From contig NZ_JHZB01000021.1 in assembly GCF_000621145.1 (NCBI RefSeq), positions 1 through 64,000 of the forward strand: a stretch of 64,000 nucleotides of DNA, in the 5' to 3' direction. The translations under genes and the position numbers were made by a program. Shown here piece after piece: positions 53,077-61,952 of the stretch (the stretch's first letter is position 1; every line of letters begins with the position of its first letter). The stretch comes from Desulfobulbus elongatus DSM 2908 (GTDB lineage Bacteria > Desulfobacterota > Desulfobulbia > Desulfobulbales > Desulfobulbaceae). The notes beneath the pieces were generated by a model. The model was not told where the DNA came from and did not search any database. It worked only from the letters and a program-made list of their open reading frames with translations.

Positions 53077-55314
53077 TCATTTCCTGAGCTGCACCCGTTG
53101 CAGCCCCGCCTGCGCCGCCCCCCGCAGCGGATCCTCGGCCGCCGGGCCGCCGCTCTCCGCTCCCGTCCGGGGGGGCGGGAGGGCCAGGATCTTCCGGTAG
53201 AGGGATTCCGCCTCCCGCCATTTGCCCTCCTGTTCGCAGACCGCGGCCAGGTTGATCAGGGCGGCGCCGTTGCTAGGATCAATCTTCAGCGCCTGATTGA
53301 AATACTCCCGCGCCCGGTGCAGATCGTTCTGCTGGAGCTTGGCGAAGCCGATGTCCGCCAGGGCCACGCTGTGGGCGGGATTGGCCACCGGATGAAAGAA
53401 CTGGTCGGCGGGATCGCCCGGAATCCTGTGTACTTCTTCCATCGTGTCCCGCTTCTTCTGGTACAGGTCGGCGAGTTCGGCCGGGTTCTCGACGATGCGG
53501 GGGGTGATGAAGATGTAGAGATTGGTCTTTTCCTCCTTGTTGCCGTGCGACTTGAACAGCCAGCCGAACAAGGGGATGTCACCGAGCAGCGGTACCTTGT
53601 ATTCGCCGGTGGTGCTGTCCTGGCCGATCATGCCGCCGATCACCACGGTCTGCTCGTTGTGCACCACCACGGTGGTCTCCGCGGTCCGGTTGAAGGTGGA
53701 GGGGGTGTTGTTGTTCGAATCCTTGAGCTTGATCACCTCCACCCCGATCTCCAGCCGCATCACCTCGGCCTGGTTGACTTGGGGCGTGATGGTCAGACTG
53801 GTGGCCACATCCTTGTATTCGTAGTTGGTGTAGTCCTGCTGGGTGCCCGAGGTGGTATTCTTGCTGGTGATATAGGGCACGTTCTCGCCGACCTTGATGG
53901 TGGCCTTTTTGTTGTCCGTGGTCAGGATCTGCGGCGTGGCGATGACGTTGACGTCGTCGTCGCTCTTGTAGGCGTTGACCACGGCGCCGAGATTCTCGAA
54001 GGTGACCCCGCCGATGTTGATCCCCTTGTCCAGCACGCCCAGGGTCACGCCGGCCGGCAGCGTGCCCGCTGCCAAGGAGTTGAGATTCGCATAGGAGTTG
54101 CTGCCGGTGCCACCGCTGAATCCGCCGACCACGGAACCGTCACCGCCGGCCCATTCGACCCCGATCCTGAAGTCCTTGGTGACCTTGACCTCCATGATCA
54201 GGGCCTCGAGATAGACCATCCGCCTGGGGATGTCGAGCTTCTTGACGATCTCCTCGATCGCCTCGTATTCCTCCTGGGGACCGGTGATGATGAGGGCGTT
54301 GGTCGCCGAATCGGCGACGATCTTCACCTCCTTGGAAATGGCCGCCCCACCCGGGACCGCCGCGCCTCCGCCCGTGCCGGTTCCTTTCTTCCCGGCCAGA
54401 TCGTCGGGCAGGTTCATCAGCACCTTGACCAGTTCCTCCGCCTTGGCGTGCTGCAGGTAGATCAGCCGCATGCCCCCCTTCCTGGGCATGTCCTCATCCA
54501 GCTTGGCGACCAGGGCGCGGACCCGGTCCACGGCCGACTTGGAGGCCATCACGATCAGGACGTTGGTGCGCTCGAACGGAATCACCTTGACAATCTCGGG
54601 CCGCACCCCCTTCTGCGCCGGAGTGGCCGTGAACAGTTGGCCGACCGCCTTGGCCACGTTTTCCGCCGAGGTCCGCTGCAACGGGATGACCACCATTTCA
54701 TTCGCGTCCGACGGCACGTCCACGGAACGGATGATCTCCAGCAGCCGGACGATGTTCGATTGATAGTCGGTCATGATCAGCATGCTCGAACTCGCATGGG
54801 CCATGAGCACGCTGTTTTTCGACACCAGCGGGGTGAGCAGGTTCTTCACCTCCTCGGCAGGGGCATATTTCAGCGCAACGATCTGGGTGACGATCCGGTC
54901 GTCCGTCGACAGCGACTCGCCGTCGCGCAGGGTGGCGATACTTTTCGTCCGCGCCGCGGCCGACGGGACGATCTTGATCACCGAACCGCTGGGCACGGTG
55001 GCGAAGCCATGCACTTCCAGCACGGATTCGAACACCCGCCAGGCGTCCTCCTCGGAGATCCGCGTGGGCGAGATGACGGTCACCTTGCCTTTGACATCGC
55101 GGTCGACCACGAAGTTTTTCTGGGTCAGTTCACTGATGTATTTGATGAACACATTGATATCGACATCGTTGAAATCGATGGTGACGAACCGTTGCCCGCC
55201 GCCGCTCCCCTGCGGCGCGGCCTGCGGACCGGCCGCACCGGGGCAGGGCGCGGAAAACGCCAGGGAAAGAAGAACCGCCACCAGGATGCCGACAGGCCAA
55301 GAGGACTTTCTCAT
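53077..55314 (-). CDS. gspD: Type II secretion secretin GspD with C-terminal TPR repeats
   Basis: The 745-residue protein has a signal peptide (about 1-26), N0 (about 42-110), N1-N3 (about 125-375), and the secretin core (about 380-630) with VDVPSDANEMVVIPL, NALIITGPQEEYEAI, VPLLGDIPLFGWLFKS and NLYIFITPRIV. The last 110 residues hold TPR-like helices (VALADIGFAKLQQNDLHRAREYFNQALKIDPSNGAALINLAAV), where E. coli-type secretins have the S-domain for the pilotin. It forms the outer-membrane channel. A 22-base GAGCGCC/GGCGCTC hairpin (55334-55355) lies upstream, between gspC and gspD. Confidence 0.95.
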   Translation of the reverse strand: MRKSSWPVGILVAVLLSLAFSAPCPGAAGPQAAPQGSGGGQRFVTIDFNDVDINVFIKYISELTQKNFVVDRDVKGKVTVISPTRISEEDAWRVFESVLEVHGFATVPSGSVIKIVPSAAARTKSIATLRDGESLSTDDRIVTQIVALKYAPAEEVKNLLTPLVSKNSVLMAHASSSMLIMTDYQSNIVRLLEIIRSVDVPSDANEMVVIPLQRTSAENVAKAVGQLFTATPAQKGVRPEIVKVIPFERTNVLIVMASKSAVDRVRALVAKLDEDMPRKGGMRLIYLQHAKAEELVKVLMNLPDDLAGKKGTGTGGGAAVPGGAAISKEVKIVADSATNALIITGPQEEYEAIEEIVKKLDIPRRMVYLEALIMEVKVTKDFRIGVEWAGGDGSVVGGFSGGTGSNSYANLNSLAAGTLPAGVTLGVLDKGINIGGVTFENLGAVVNAYKSDDDVNVIATPQILTTDNKKATIKVGENVPYITSKNTTSGTQQDYTNYEYKDVATSLTITPQVNQAEVMRLEIGVEVIKLKDSNNNTPSTFNRTAETTVVVHNEQTVVIGGMIGQDSTTGEYKVPLLGDIPLFGWLFKSHGNKEEKTNLYIFITPRIVENPAELADLYQKKRDTMEEVHRIPGDPADQFFHPVANPAHSVALADIGFAKLQQNDLHRAREYFNQALKIDPSNGAALINLAAVCEQEGKWREAESLYRKILALPPPRTGAESGGPAAEDPLRGAAQAGLQRVQLRK

Positions 55315-55333
55315 AATCGTTCACGTAGCAGAC

Positions 55334-55355
55334 GAGCGCCCGCGCACCGGCGCTC
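55334..55355. promoter_or_regulatory. Perfect hairpin between gspC and gspD
   Basis: GAGCGCC (55334-55340) pairs with GGCGCTC (55349-55355), giving a 7-bp GC-rich stem with an 8-base loop in the 92-base gap before gspD. There is no T-run, so a terminator is unlikely. It may protect or set off the gspD message from gspC. Confidence 0.4.
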
Positions 55356-55406
55356 AGGCAAATTCATTGGTGCCCCCGACCCCTTGCCCGGACCGGCGGC
55401 CGCATC

Positions 55407-56186
55407 CTATTGCCCCTGGAGCGGCGCTTCCGGAGGCGTTTCCTTCTCCGTGCCCGCGGGCACGCCCTCGTCGGGCGCCGGGGGCTGGCCGTCGGGCGCC
55501 TCGGGTTGTGCCTCCTCGGGCACCGGCGGGGCCGGTTGTTCGGCCGCCGGCAGCGGAGCCGGGGTATTGCGGAAGCTGATGCGCCGCCGGGGTTGCGCTT
55601 CGGGCACCTTGTTCTCGATTGCCCCGGCGGGCGACTCAGGCGCCATCTCCGTTCTCCTGGCGTCGACCCGCGGCTCGGCCCCGCGCCCCTGATCGTCGCC
55701 GGCCGGGTCCTTGATGATCAGGACCTCCTCGCGGCCGCTGACCAACAGGACCACCTTGCCCCGGCTGATCCTGTTGATGCGCGCCCCCTGGATCTCGCTG
55801 CCGGTCCGGTACAGATCCTCCAGTTTCGTCTTTTCGTCGCGGATGATCGCCCTGGCGTCATCCGCGCTGCCGGTGACCGTGCCGAGCAGCGCCAGGTGCA
55901 GCGTGGTTTCCTCCAATCCCTCCTCTTCCATCTGGAAGAATGCCCCCCGACGGTCAGCCGAGGCCGACCCGGCCTGGAAAATATTCCTGGTCACGATGAT
56001 GCCGTGGTCGGCGGCCGCCGGGGTCGGCTCCTCTCCCTTCCGGACCGGCGGCGCGCCGTTCTCCTGCTGTGCCGCGGGCGGAGGGCCCTGCCCCTGCAAC
56101 CGCTCCTCCATCCGGCCGTACCAGAAGGTGACGCCTGCATACACCAGGAGAGCTATGACCGCCAGGCGGAGCGCAATGGATATCAC
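55407..56186 (-). CDS. gspC: Type II secretion protein GspC (no PDZ domain)
   Basis: The 259-residue protein has one membrane segment at the start (about 5-22), a homology region (about 60-150, HGIIVTRNIFQAGSA, LHLALLGTVTGSADDARAIIRD, ILLVSGREE-like), and a long Pro/Ala/Glu-rich tail (about 165-259). GspC joins the inner platform to GspD. The PDZ domain of enterobacterial GspC is missing, which is also true of many Desulfobacterota proteins. It starts 4 bases before the gspN stop. Confidence 0.85.
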   Translation of the reverse strand: MISIALRLAVIALLVYAGVTFWYGRMEERLQGQGPPPAAQQENGAPPVRKGEEPTPAAADHGIIVTRNIFQAGSASADRRGAFFQMEEEGLEETTLHLALLGTVTGSADDARAIIRDEKTKLEDLYRTGSEIQGARINRISRGKVVLLVSGREEVLIIKDPAGDDQGRGAEPRVDARRTEMAPESPAGAIENKVPEAQPRRRISFRNTPAPLPAAEQPAPPVPEEAQPEAPDGQPPAPDEGVPAGTEKETPPEAPLQGQ

Positions 56187-56190
56187 GGCG

Positions 56191-57126
56191 TTATTCCAAC
56201 TCCTTTTCCAGGGTCTGCACCAGCATGGCGAATTCCCCGTACCGGATGCCCGGGCTGGCCAGTTCGCCCGTTATGCCGAACGGCAGCGCCTTGTCCTTGA
56301 GTTGCAGGCGAAGCGCCTGCAGATGCACGGTATTGTCCAGCCCCTTGAAGAATTTGTCCGTGGGCTCGACCGTCCCGTGCACGTCGATCTGCCCCGGTCC
56401 CGGACCGGAGCGCAGGGTCGCCGTTCCCGAAAACCGGCCGTCGAACAGGTCGGACGCGATCGTCCCCTCGCTGAGTTCGAACCTCTGTCCCTGCCCGCGC
56501 ACACGGGCCGTGACCCTGGCAAACGGCAGTTCCGGATGGCCGAGGATGGGGCGCTGCAACTCCAGCCGTCCGTCGGCCACGCCGAGCCGGGCCTCCAGGG
56601 ACATCCCCCCGGACGGTGCCGCCGGCACAATGGCGGTGAAACTGCCGGAAACCGATCCCCGCACGGCACGTCCTAACTCACGGCTCAGCCAGGGGAGGTC
56701 CGCCAGACTGACGTCCCGGATGGTGCCGTCGATCCGGCCGCCGTCGTGCCCGCCGCCCCACCGCGCCACCCCGGTGACCGTTCCCCCGCCGACCCGCAGC
56801 CGGTAGCCGGCCTGTGCTGACCGGGACAGCACCGACGCCGGGAGATCCGGACGAATGGACAGCCGTTCCATCCGTACAAGCGGCAGCGCCTCATTCTTGC
56901 CCGCATACCCTTCGATGGCGCGGAAGGTCAAGTCCGCCGGCATCTCCAGGGCGACACCGTCCACCCGCCAATGCAGGTCCGGCCAGACCCGGCCGAGTTT
57001 CTCCTCAAGAAAACGGCGGACCGCATCCCGGGGAAAGAGCACCCACAGCAACAGCGCCAGCACGCCCGCGCCATACAGCCCGTACCCGAGAACGCGTCCC
57101 AGCCGTTGCCCGGCGGTGGTGCCCAT
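56191..57126 (-). CDS. gspN: Type II secretion protein GspN
   Basis: The 311-residue protein has a membrane segment (about 14-34, VLGYGLYGAGVLALLLWVLF) and a periplasmic beta-rich domain, including DLTFRAIEGYAGKNEALPLVRMERLSI and LELQRPILGHPELPFARVTARVRGQGQRFELSEGTIASDLFDGRFSGTATL. This is the GspN layout seen in Desulfobacterota and related phyla. ATG 57126 is chosen over an in-frame TTG at 57150 because GGGAACGGGAC precedes it. It overlaps or abuts gspM. Confidence 0.82.
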   Translation of the reverse strand: MGTTAGQRLGRVLGYGLYGAGVLALLLWVLFPRDAVRRFLEEKLGRVWPDLHWRVDGVALEMPADLTFRAIEGYAGKNEALPLVRMERLSIRPDLPASVLSRSAQAGYRLRVGGGTVTGVARWGGGHDGGRIDGTIRDVSLADLPWLSRELGRAVRGSVSGSFTAIVPAAPSGGMSLEARLGVADGRLELQRPILGHPELPFARVTARVRGQGQRFELSEGTIASDLFDGRFSGTATLRSGPGPGQIDVHGTVEPTDKFFKGLDNTVHLQALRLQLKDKALPFGITGELASPGIRYGEFAMLVQTLEKELE

Positions 57127-57146
57127 GTCCCGTTCCCCGTGCCCTG

Positions 57147-57692
57147 TCAAGGAGATGCGGCGGTGGCCTGGTCGACGCTCACCATCAGCAGGGTGACGTC
57201 AAGCGTCCCCCCCTCCTTGGTGTTTTCCTGGATGGTGATCTTGTCGATACCCACCAACTGGCCGGGGGCCTCGACCTGTTCCAGGAAGGCGACCAGATGC
57301 CCCAAGCCGACGCCCTGGAGCTTCATCTCGACCTGACTCTGCCTGAACGGTCCCTGTTCCGTCGACTCGGACGGCTTCATGTAGGCGATCAGGTCCTTGA
57401 CCTCGCTGGCGGCGGCCTTCTCCTCGAGAAAGGAGAAGAGACTGAATGCCGGGTCCCGCTGGGCGAGCACGGCGGTCAGCGAGCCCGCCTGCCGGCCGAT
57501 TTGCCGATGGCGCTCCTGCAACAGCCGCATCTCGGCCACGGCCTTCTCCCGGCCAGCCAGTCGTTTGGTCAGCTTGGCCCGGCCGTCGACCAGCGGAAAG
57601 ACGATGAATTGCAGGAGGACGAACAGCACCACCACGCCGCCGCCGAGGCCCACCGCCACCTTCTCGCGCTGATTCAGTTTCGGTTGCTTCAT
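57147..57692 (-). CDS. gspM: Type II secretion protein GspM
   Basis: The 181-residue protein has a short basic head, one membrane segment (about 12-32, VAVGLGGGVVVLFVLLQFIVF), a coiled coil (about 38-70), and a ferredoxin-like periplasmic domain (about 85-175, FSFLEEKAAASEVKDLIAYMKPS). GspM pairs with GspL on the inner membrane. It lies downstream of gspL, with overlap of 4 bases. Confidence 0.88.
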   Translation of the reverse strand: MKQPKLNQREKVAVGLGGGVVVLFVLLQFIVFPLVDGRAKLTKRLAGREKAVAEMRLLQERHRQIGRQAGSLTAVLAQRDPAFSLFSFLEEKAAASEVKDLIAYMKPSESTEQGPFRQSQVEMKLQGVGLGHLVAFLEQVEAPGQLVGIDKITIQENTKEGGTLDVTLLMVSVDQATAASP

Positions 57693-59188
57693 AGTCCCTG
57701 GAGTTGCAACTGGATCTCGAACCGGACGGCCCCCGTTTTCCTTTCCTTGTCCGCCGTGGCGGAGACGATCTGCACGGATTTGAATCGCGGCGAGGCGGCC
57801 AGGGTACTCTTAATGGTCTGCACGGCATTGAAGGTATCGGTCGTTCCCCGGAGCATGACCACATCCCGGTCGATGCTCAACCGGTTGACCCGCAGGGTGA
57901 CGGTTTCGGGGATGCGGGCGGAGATGTCGGCCAGCAGGCCCAACACCCGCTGCTCGCCGTGCAGGAACAGGGCGGGCGAGGCCGGTCCCTGCGCGGATTG
58001 CAGCCGGGCCCGCATCTCGGCCATCGGGTCCTGCACTCGGGTCACCTCTGGGAAGGTCTCCTTGTACAGGGCGACCATCTGCCCGTACGTGGCCGCATCA
58101 CGCTGTTGCAGCCGGCGGTAATCGTATCCCAGGAAACCGAGCAGGCCCAGCACCAGCACCGCGCCCGCCGCCACCGCCGCCAGCAGCTGCTTTCTGGAGG
58201 AAAACAGCGGCCGTTTCCTGGCGAACGCCTCCTTCCGGAAATTGATGCCCGTCCGCCGAAACCCCTGTAGGGCCAGGGCCAGGGCCCGATCACAGGCGTG
58301 TCCCCGCCATTGTCCCCGGACCTCCTCCGAACAGGCCAGCGCATTGGCGGCAAGAAGATCGATGCGTTCGACCGGCAGGCCCAGATCCGCCTCGACGGCG
58401 TCGGCAATGAACGTCCCCTGGGCCAGGGGGCCGGTGAGCACGATCCGTTCCGGCCGACCCTCTTCCCTGTACTCCATCCGGAAATAGTCCAGGCTCCGCT
58501 CGATCGACCGGCAGAGCAGACGGACGCACTCCGCGGCCGCTTCCGGGTCGACGATCTCGACCTGATCGTGCCCGCGTCGAAACGGCGGCCGGAGAATCAT
58601 CTCCTCGGGATAGGCGAGCCGCCGGAACAGCGCCGGTTTGCCGTCCAGCACCAGTGCCAGGGAGCCGGCATAGAGATTGACGTGCACCACGAGAAAATTC
58701 GACCGGTTCTTGTCCTGCCTGGCCAGATGCACGGCCAGCGAGGCCATGGCGGGCGTGACCATGTCCGGATCGGCCACGCCTTGGAGGCCGTCGAGCAGGG
58801 CGCGCAGCCAGCTCTTTTCCAGGGAGAAGGCCACGACCGCCGTGCCGGCGCCGTTTTTCCCGGCTAGGGAAAAGTCGGTGATCAGAGTCTCGACCGGCAC
58901 CAGCAGTTGCTCCTCCAGTTCAAAGGGGAGAACTTGGGCTATTTTCCCGGCATCCTGAAACGGCAGGGTCAGGTTGCGCACGCTGAGCAGCGAAAGCGGC
59001 AGGCCGCACACGCACACGCCTTCCCGCCAGTCAAGCTGCTCGCACAAAAGGCGGATCGTTTCGGCGGGCTCGGCACGGTCCGCCAGGGGCAGGGTGCCGC
59101 AACCGCGCATCTCCAGATGCCGCCCCCGCTGCGCGAGCACCACCCCGGTGATGTGGCTGTCGCCGATGTCGATGCCCAGCGCCTGCAT
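57689..59188 (-). CDS. gspL: GspL-like protein with PilM- and PilN-like halves
   Basis: The 499-residue protein has an actin-like cytoplasmic domain (about 1-290, ALGIDIGDSHITGVVLAQRG, LPFELEEQLLVPVE), a membrane segment (about 334-355), and a PilN-like periplasmic domain (about 356-499). ATG 59188 is chosen because GAGGAG lies seven bases ahead; ATG 59194 is too near that site. GspL recruits GspE to the platform through its cytoplasmic domain. The family is diverse, so the call uses order and topology. Confidence 0.85.
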   Translation of the reverse strand: MQALGIDIGDSHITGVVLAQRGRHLEMRGCGTLPLADRAEPAETIRLLCEQLDWREGVCVCGLPLSLLSVRNLTLPFQDAGKIAQVLPFELEEQLLVPVETLITDFSLAGKNGAGTAVVAFSLEKSWLRALLDGLQGVADPDMVTPAMASLAVHLARQDKNRSNFLVVHVNLYAGSLALVLDGKPALFRRLAYPEEMILRPPFRRGHDQVEIVDPEAAAECVRLLCRSIERSLDYFRMEYREEGRPERIVLTGPLAQGTFIADAVEADLGLPVERIDLLAANALACSEEVRGQWRGHACDRALALALQGFRRTGINFRKEAFARKRPLFSSRKQLLAAVAAGAVLVLGLLGFLGYDYRRLQQRDAATYGQMVALYKETFPEVTRVQDPMAEMRARLQSAQGPASPALFLHGEQRVLGLLADISARIPETVTLRVNRLSIDRDVVMLRGTTDTFNAVQTIKSTLAASPRFKSVQIVSATADKERKTGAVRFEIQLQLQGL

Positions 59189-59231
59189 GCCCATACTCCT
59201 CACGAAAACCGGCGGGACCGCCCCGTCGCCT

Positions 59232-60218
59232 TCATTCCGGTTTCCAGGACAGGAGCGTCTGCCGCCCGTCCTCGCCGCGGAACAGGATGCCCGTGCCCGT
59301 CCGGCTGAACTGGTGGAAGGCGGCGGTCACCCGTACCTCGAAATACTGCCCGGCCACGACCAGCAGGTCGTTGCTGAACTCGATCGCGGCGGGGAAGCCG
59401 CTGACCTCCCGGTACCAGCCGGGCTGAGCCAACAATTTGACATGCTGTCGATCTTCCCGGAAATCAATCAATTCCTGTGCCAATTTCGGCGTCATCTCCG
59501 GAGACAGGGCCTCGAGAACCGGCAGGGGCGCGGCGTTCAGGTTGACGGCGCCGTTGTCGCCCGCCACGGTGATGTAGTCGATCAGGCCCTCGTGTTCGGC
59601 ATCGCCGAACAGAATCGCCCGTGTCATGCCTTTGACCAGCAGCAGTTCCTCCATCGTGGACAGGGGGCCGTTCCGGCAGGAATACGGAGGGGAGAGCCCC
59701 TGGTAGTACGCCGCCTCCGCTCCGCCGTGCCGCTCTTCGTCGTCCTCGTCGATCCAGTCGGCAAGGGCATCGAGCAGATCCTCGGCTTCATCGGCGCCGG
59801 CCACCGCAAAACGGCCGGACAAGAGGAACCGCAGCCAGATCTGGCGATATTCCTCCTTGGCGCCGCTGCCCAGGGCGTTGACCTGCAACCGGCCGCCCAG
59901 ATCGCTCACCGCCACCCTGAGCGTCACCTCGCCGGTCAGGGAGGAGAGCCGGTCCGGGTCGAGGGTGCCCCAGGCATCGTGGGACGAGTCGAAGGTGTTT
60001 TCCTGCTGGTCCGCCGCCAGCGCCGCCCGCGCCAGGTTCAAGCCGGCCAGCACCATGCCGTCGAGGCGAACCTGCTCGCTCTGCACAGTCGCGACCGTGA
60101 TCTGCCGGTCAACGGTGATCATCAGCCGAACGGTCACCGCCACCAGGAAGCTGATCGTCAACAGGGTCAGCACCAGGGCCAGGCCCGACTGCCTGTCCGC
60201 CTGACGGTCACCGCTCAT
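59232..60218 (-). CDS. gspK: Type II secretion minor pseudopilin GspK
   Basis: The 328-residue protein has a leader ending SG before LALVLTLLTISFLVAVTVRLM; as in GspK generally, the Glu at +5 of the mature chain is absent. The large globular part (about 60-328) has LRVAVSDLGGRLQVNALGS and DALADWIDEDDEERHGGAEAAYYQGLSPPYSCRNGPLSTMEELLLVKGM, the family hallmark with the calcium-binding acidic loop. GspK caps the pseudopilus tip with GspI and GspJ. Its start overlaps the gspJ stop by 11 bases. Confidence 0.93.
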   Translation of the reverse strand: MSGDRQADRQSGLALVLTLLTISFLVAVTVRLMITVDRQITVATVQSEQVRLDGMVLAGLNLARAALAADQQENTFDSSHDAWGTLDPDRLSSLTGEVTLRVAVSDLGGRLQVNALGSGAKEEYRQIWLRFLLSGRFAVAGADEAEDLLDALADWIDEDDEERHGGAEAAYYQGLSPPYSCRNGPLSTMEELLLVKGMTRAILFGDAEHEGLIDYITVAGDNGAVNLNAAPLPVLEALSPEMTPKLAQELIDFREDRQHVKLLAQPGWYREVSGFPAAIEFSNDLLVVAGQYFEVRVTAAFHQFSRTGTGILFRGEDGRQTLLSWKPE

Positions 60219-60888
60219 CCCTGGGCTCCGCGGGGATCAATATCCTGGTGTCGAACGTCTGGGTGGTCTCCCGGTCCGGGTCGATCCAGAATTCCAGGGT
60301 ACAGTGCACCGCGGCGGGCACGTCCCCCGCCTTTTCCTTGCCGCCGGTCGCCCCTCCCTGCCGCCAATCGTCGATCTCCTGACCGTCCCGGTCGTAATAG
60401 CGGAATTCCACCGAACGTAGCGAATCGGCCAGGAGAAACGCCGGTTCGGCGACGTCGCCGGCCGCCGCCTCGCCGGCGTCATCGGGTTCGGGCAGGACGA
60501 GGGTTTCCGAGCGCAACAGCTTCCAGGAGCGTTCGTCCTCCCCGTCCTCCTGCAGCAGGTACCGGATACGCGCCACCCCGGCCCGCTGTTTGTCCGGATT
60601 CAGGATCAGCCGGGCCTGGGAGGCGAAATCGAGGCTGTCGGCCCGCCGGTTGCGCACCGAATTGTTCTGCCCGGTAAAGGGGACTCCGCCGGTCGAAACC
60701 GCGGCGGCGAGGTCTTCGGTGATCCGGCGCATGGCCGTCTGGGCGAGGAAATAGACCTCCTCCTCCTTTTCGGTGGCCTCGACCACCCGGATGGTGCTGG
60801 TCAGCGCCAGGCCCAGCATGGCCATGACCACGCCGAGCACGGTGATCGCCAACAGCAGCTCCAGCAGAGTAAAGCCCCGATGCCCCAT
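60208..60888 (-). CDS. gspJ: Type II secretion minor pseudopilin GspJ
   Basis: The 226-residue protein has the short leader MGHRG followed by FTLLELLLAITVLGVVMAMLGLAL (prepilin peptidase site after Gly5, Glu at +5). The globular part holds AQTAMRRITEDLAAAV and SVEFRYYDRDGQEIDDWRQG, as in GspJ. It forms the tip complex with GspI and GspK. ATG 60888 lies 2 bases after the gspI stop. Confidence 0.92.
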   Translation of the reverse strand: MGHRGFTLLELLLAITVLGVVMAMLGLALTSTIRVVEATEKEEEVYFLAQTAMRRITEDLAAAVSTGGVPFTGQNNSVRNRRADSLDFASQARLILNPDKQRAGVARIRYLLQEDGEDERSWKLLRSETLVLPEPDDAGEAAAGDVAEPAFLLADSLRSVEFRYYDRDGQEIDDWRQGGATGGKEKAGDVPAAVHCTLEFWIDPDRETTQTFDTRILIPAEPRDER

Positions 60889-60890
60889 CG

Positions 60891-61427
60891 TCACCGCGCC
60901 GTCTCCGCCCCGGTTTCCCGGTTCCCGCCCGCTTCGGCTTTCCCGCTTCCGGCCGTTTCGGCTTCCCGGTCCGTGTCCGTCTTGTTTTTTTGGTTCTTGT
61001 AGACGATGGTCCGCGCAGTATAGGTCCGGGTCGGGTCGCCGTCCACCAGCACCGTCACATCGACGGTCTTCAGCATATCGCCGCTTCCCTTGATGCCGCT
61101 CTCGCTTTCGCCCACCTCCTCCACCTCCGACTTCCAGGAAAAGTGGGGATAGGCGTCGCCGAAATCGCCGCTGCTTCCGGTCAGTTGCCCGAAATCCTCG
61201 AGACTCAACTCGGTCAGCTTCCATTGCGCCAGCATGGAGGCCACGGCATCGAACCGCGCGCCGGTGGCGATGGCCACGCTGTGCGCCTGGGCGCCGATCA
61301 GGGTGACCAGGGCGATGGCGATCAGCGCCACGGCGATCATCACCTCCAGCAGGGTGAACCCCGACGCACAACGACCCCGTGCCGCCAACGGTCTATTGAA
61401 ACAAGGCTTCCGTCTCGGGAAGGACAT
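60891..61427 (-). CDS. gspI: Type II secretion minor pseudopilin GspI
   Basis: The 178-residue protein has a 23-residue basic leader then GFTLLEVMIAVALIAIALVTLIGAQ with Gly at -1 and Glu at +5. The body has ARFDAVASMLAQWKLTELSLEDFG. The C-terminal 30 residues are a charged low-complexity tail (ETAGSGKAEAGGNRETGAE), longer than usual. ATG 61427 overlaps the end of gspH by 35 bases; an in-frame TTG at 61439 is the only other candidate. Confidence 0.9.
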   Translation of the reverse strand: MSFPRRKPCFNRPLAARGRCASGFTLLEVMIAVALIAIALVTLIGAQAHSVAIATGARFDAVASMLAQWKLTELSLEDFGQLTGSSGDFGDAYPHFSWKSEVEEVGESESGIKGSGDMLKTVDVTVLVDGDPTRTYTARTIVYKNQKNKTDTDREAETAGSGKAEAGGNRETGAETAR

Positions 61428-61944
61428 AGCCGTCCACAACCTTCACTTTGCCGAGGAACGGCGTCAGGATCACGGACATCTCCTGGCCGTCCTCCTCGCG
61501 GAGATGGATGACCGTCGGCTCGACATAGCCGTTTTTATTGAAACGGATGACCACGGCCTCCTCGTCGTGCAGACCGCCGTACCAGGACCACAGATCCCGG
61601 ACCGTCACCGTGCCGGCGAGCGACAGCCGGTCCTCCCTGGGCGTGTCGGTCGCCCCCGCTCCGGCCCGCTCTTCCGGCCGGGCCACGAAGAGGCGCTCGC
61701 CGGGCCTGTAGGCCAGCACGTAGGGGAGCTGATGCCGCTGGGCCAACTGCGAGGAGCGGTGAATCAGCCCCACCAGTTTGCGGACCGTCACCTTCAACTG
61801 ATCGGCATAAAAAAAATCGCCGATCCGGGGCATGGCGAACGAGGCGATCAGCGCCATCAGCGCCATCACCACGATCAACTCGATCAGGGTAAAGGCCCTG
61901 TCATTTGAAAAGCGGCAACGTGCGGCACCGACCGGAACGGGCAT
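61393..61944 (-). CDS. gspH: Type II secretion minor pseudopilin GspH
   Basis: The 183-residue pseudopilin has DRA then FTLIELIVVMALMALIASFAMP. Glu at +5 is present, but the residue before the cleavage site is Ala instead of the usual Gly. The body has LVGLIHRSSQLAQRHQLPYVL and VIRFNKNGYVEPTVIHL. It would join the upper part of the pseudopilus. It begins 8 bases after the gspG stop and overlaps gspI. Confidence 0.88.
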   Translation of the reverse strand: MPVPVGAARCRFSNDRAFTLIELIVVMALMALIASFAMPRIGDFFYADQLKVTVRKLVGLIHRSSQLAQRHQLPYVLAYRPGERLFVARPEERAGAGATDTPREDRLSLAGTVTVRDLWSWYGGLHDEEAVVIRFNKNGYVEPTVIHLREEDGQEMSVILTPFLGKVKVVDGYVLPETEALFQ

Positions 61945-61952
61945 GGCCTCCT

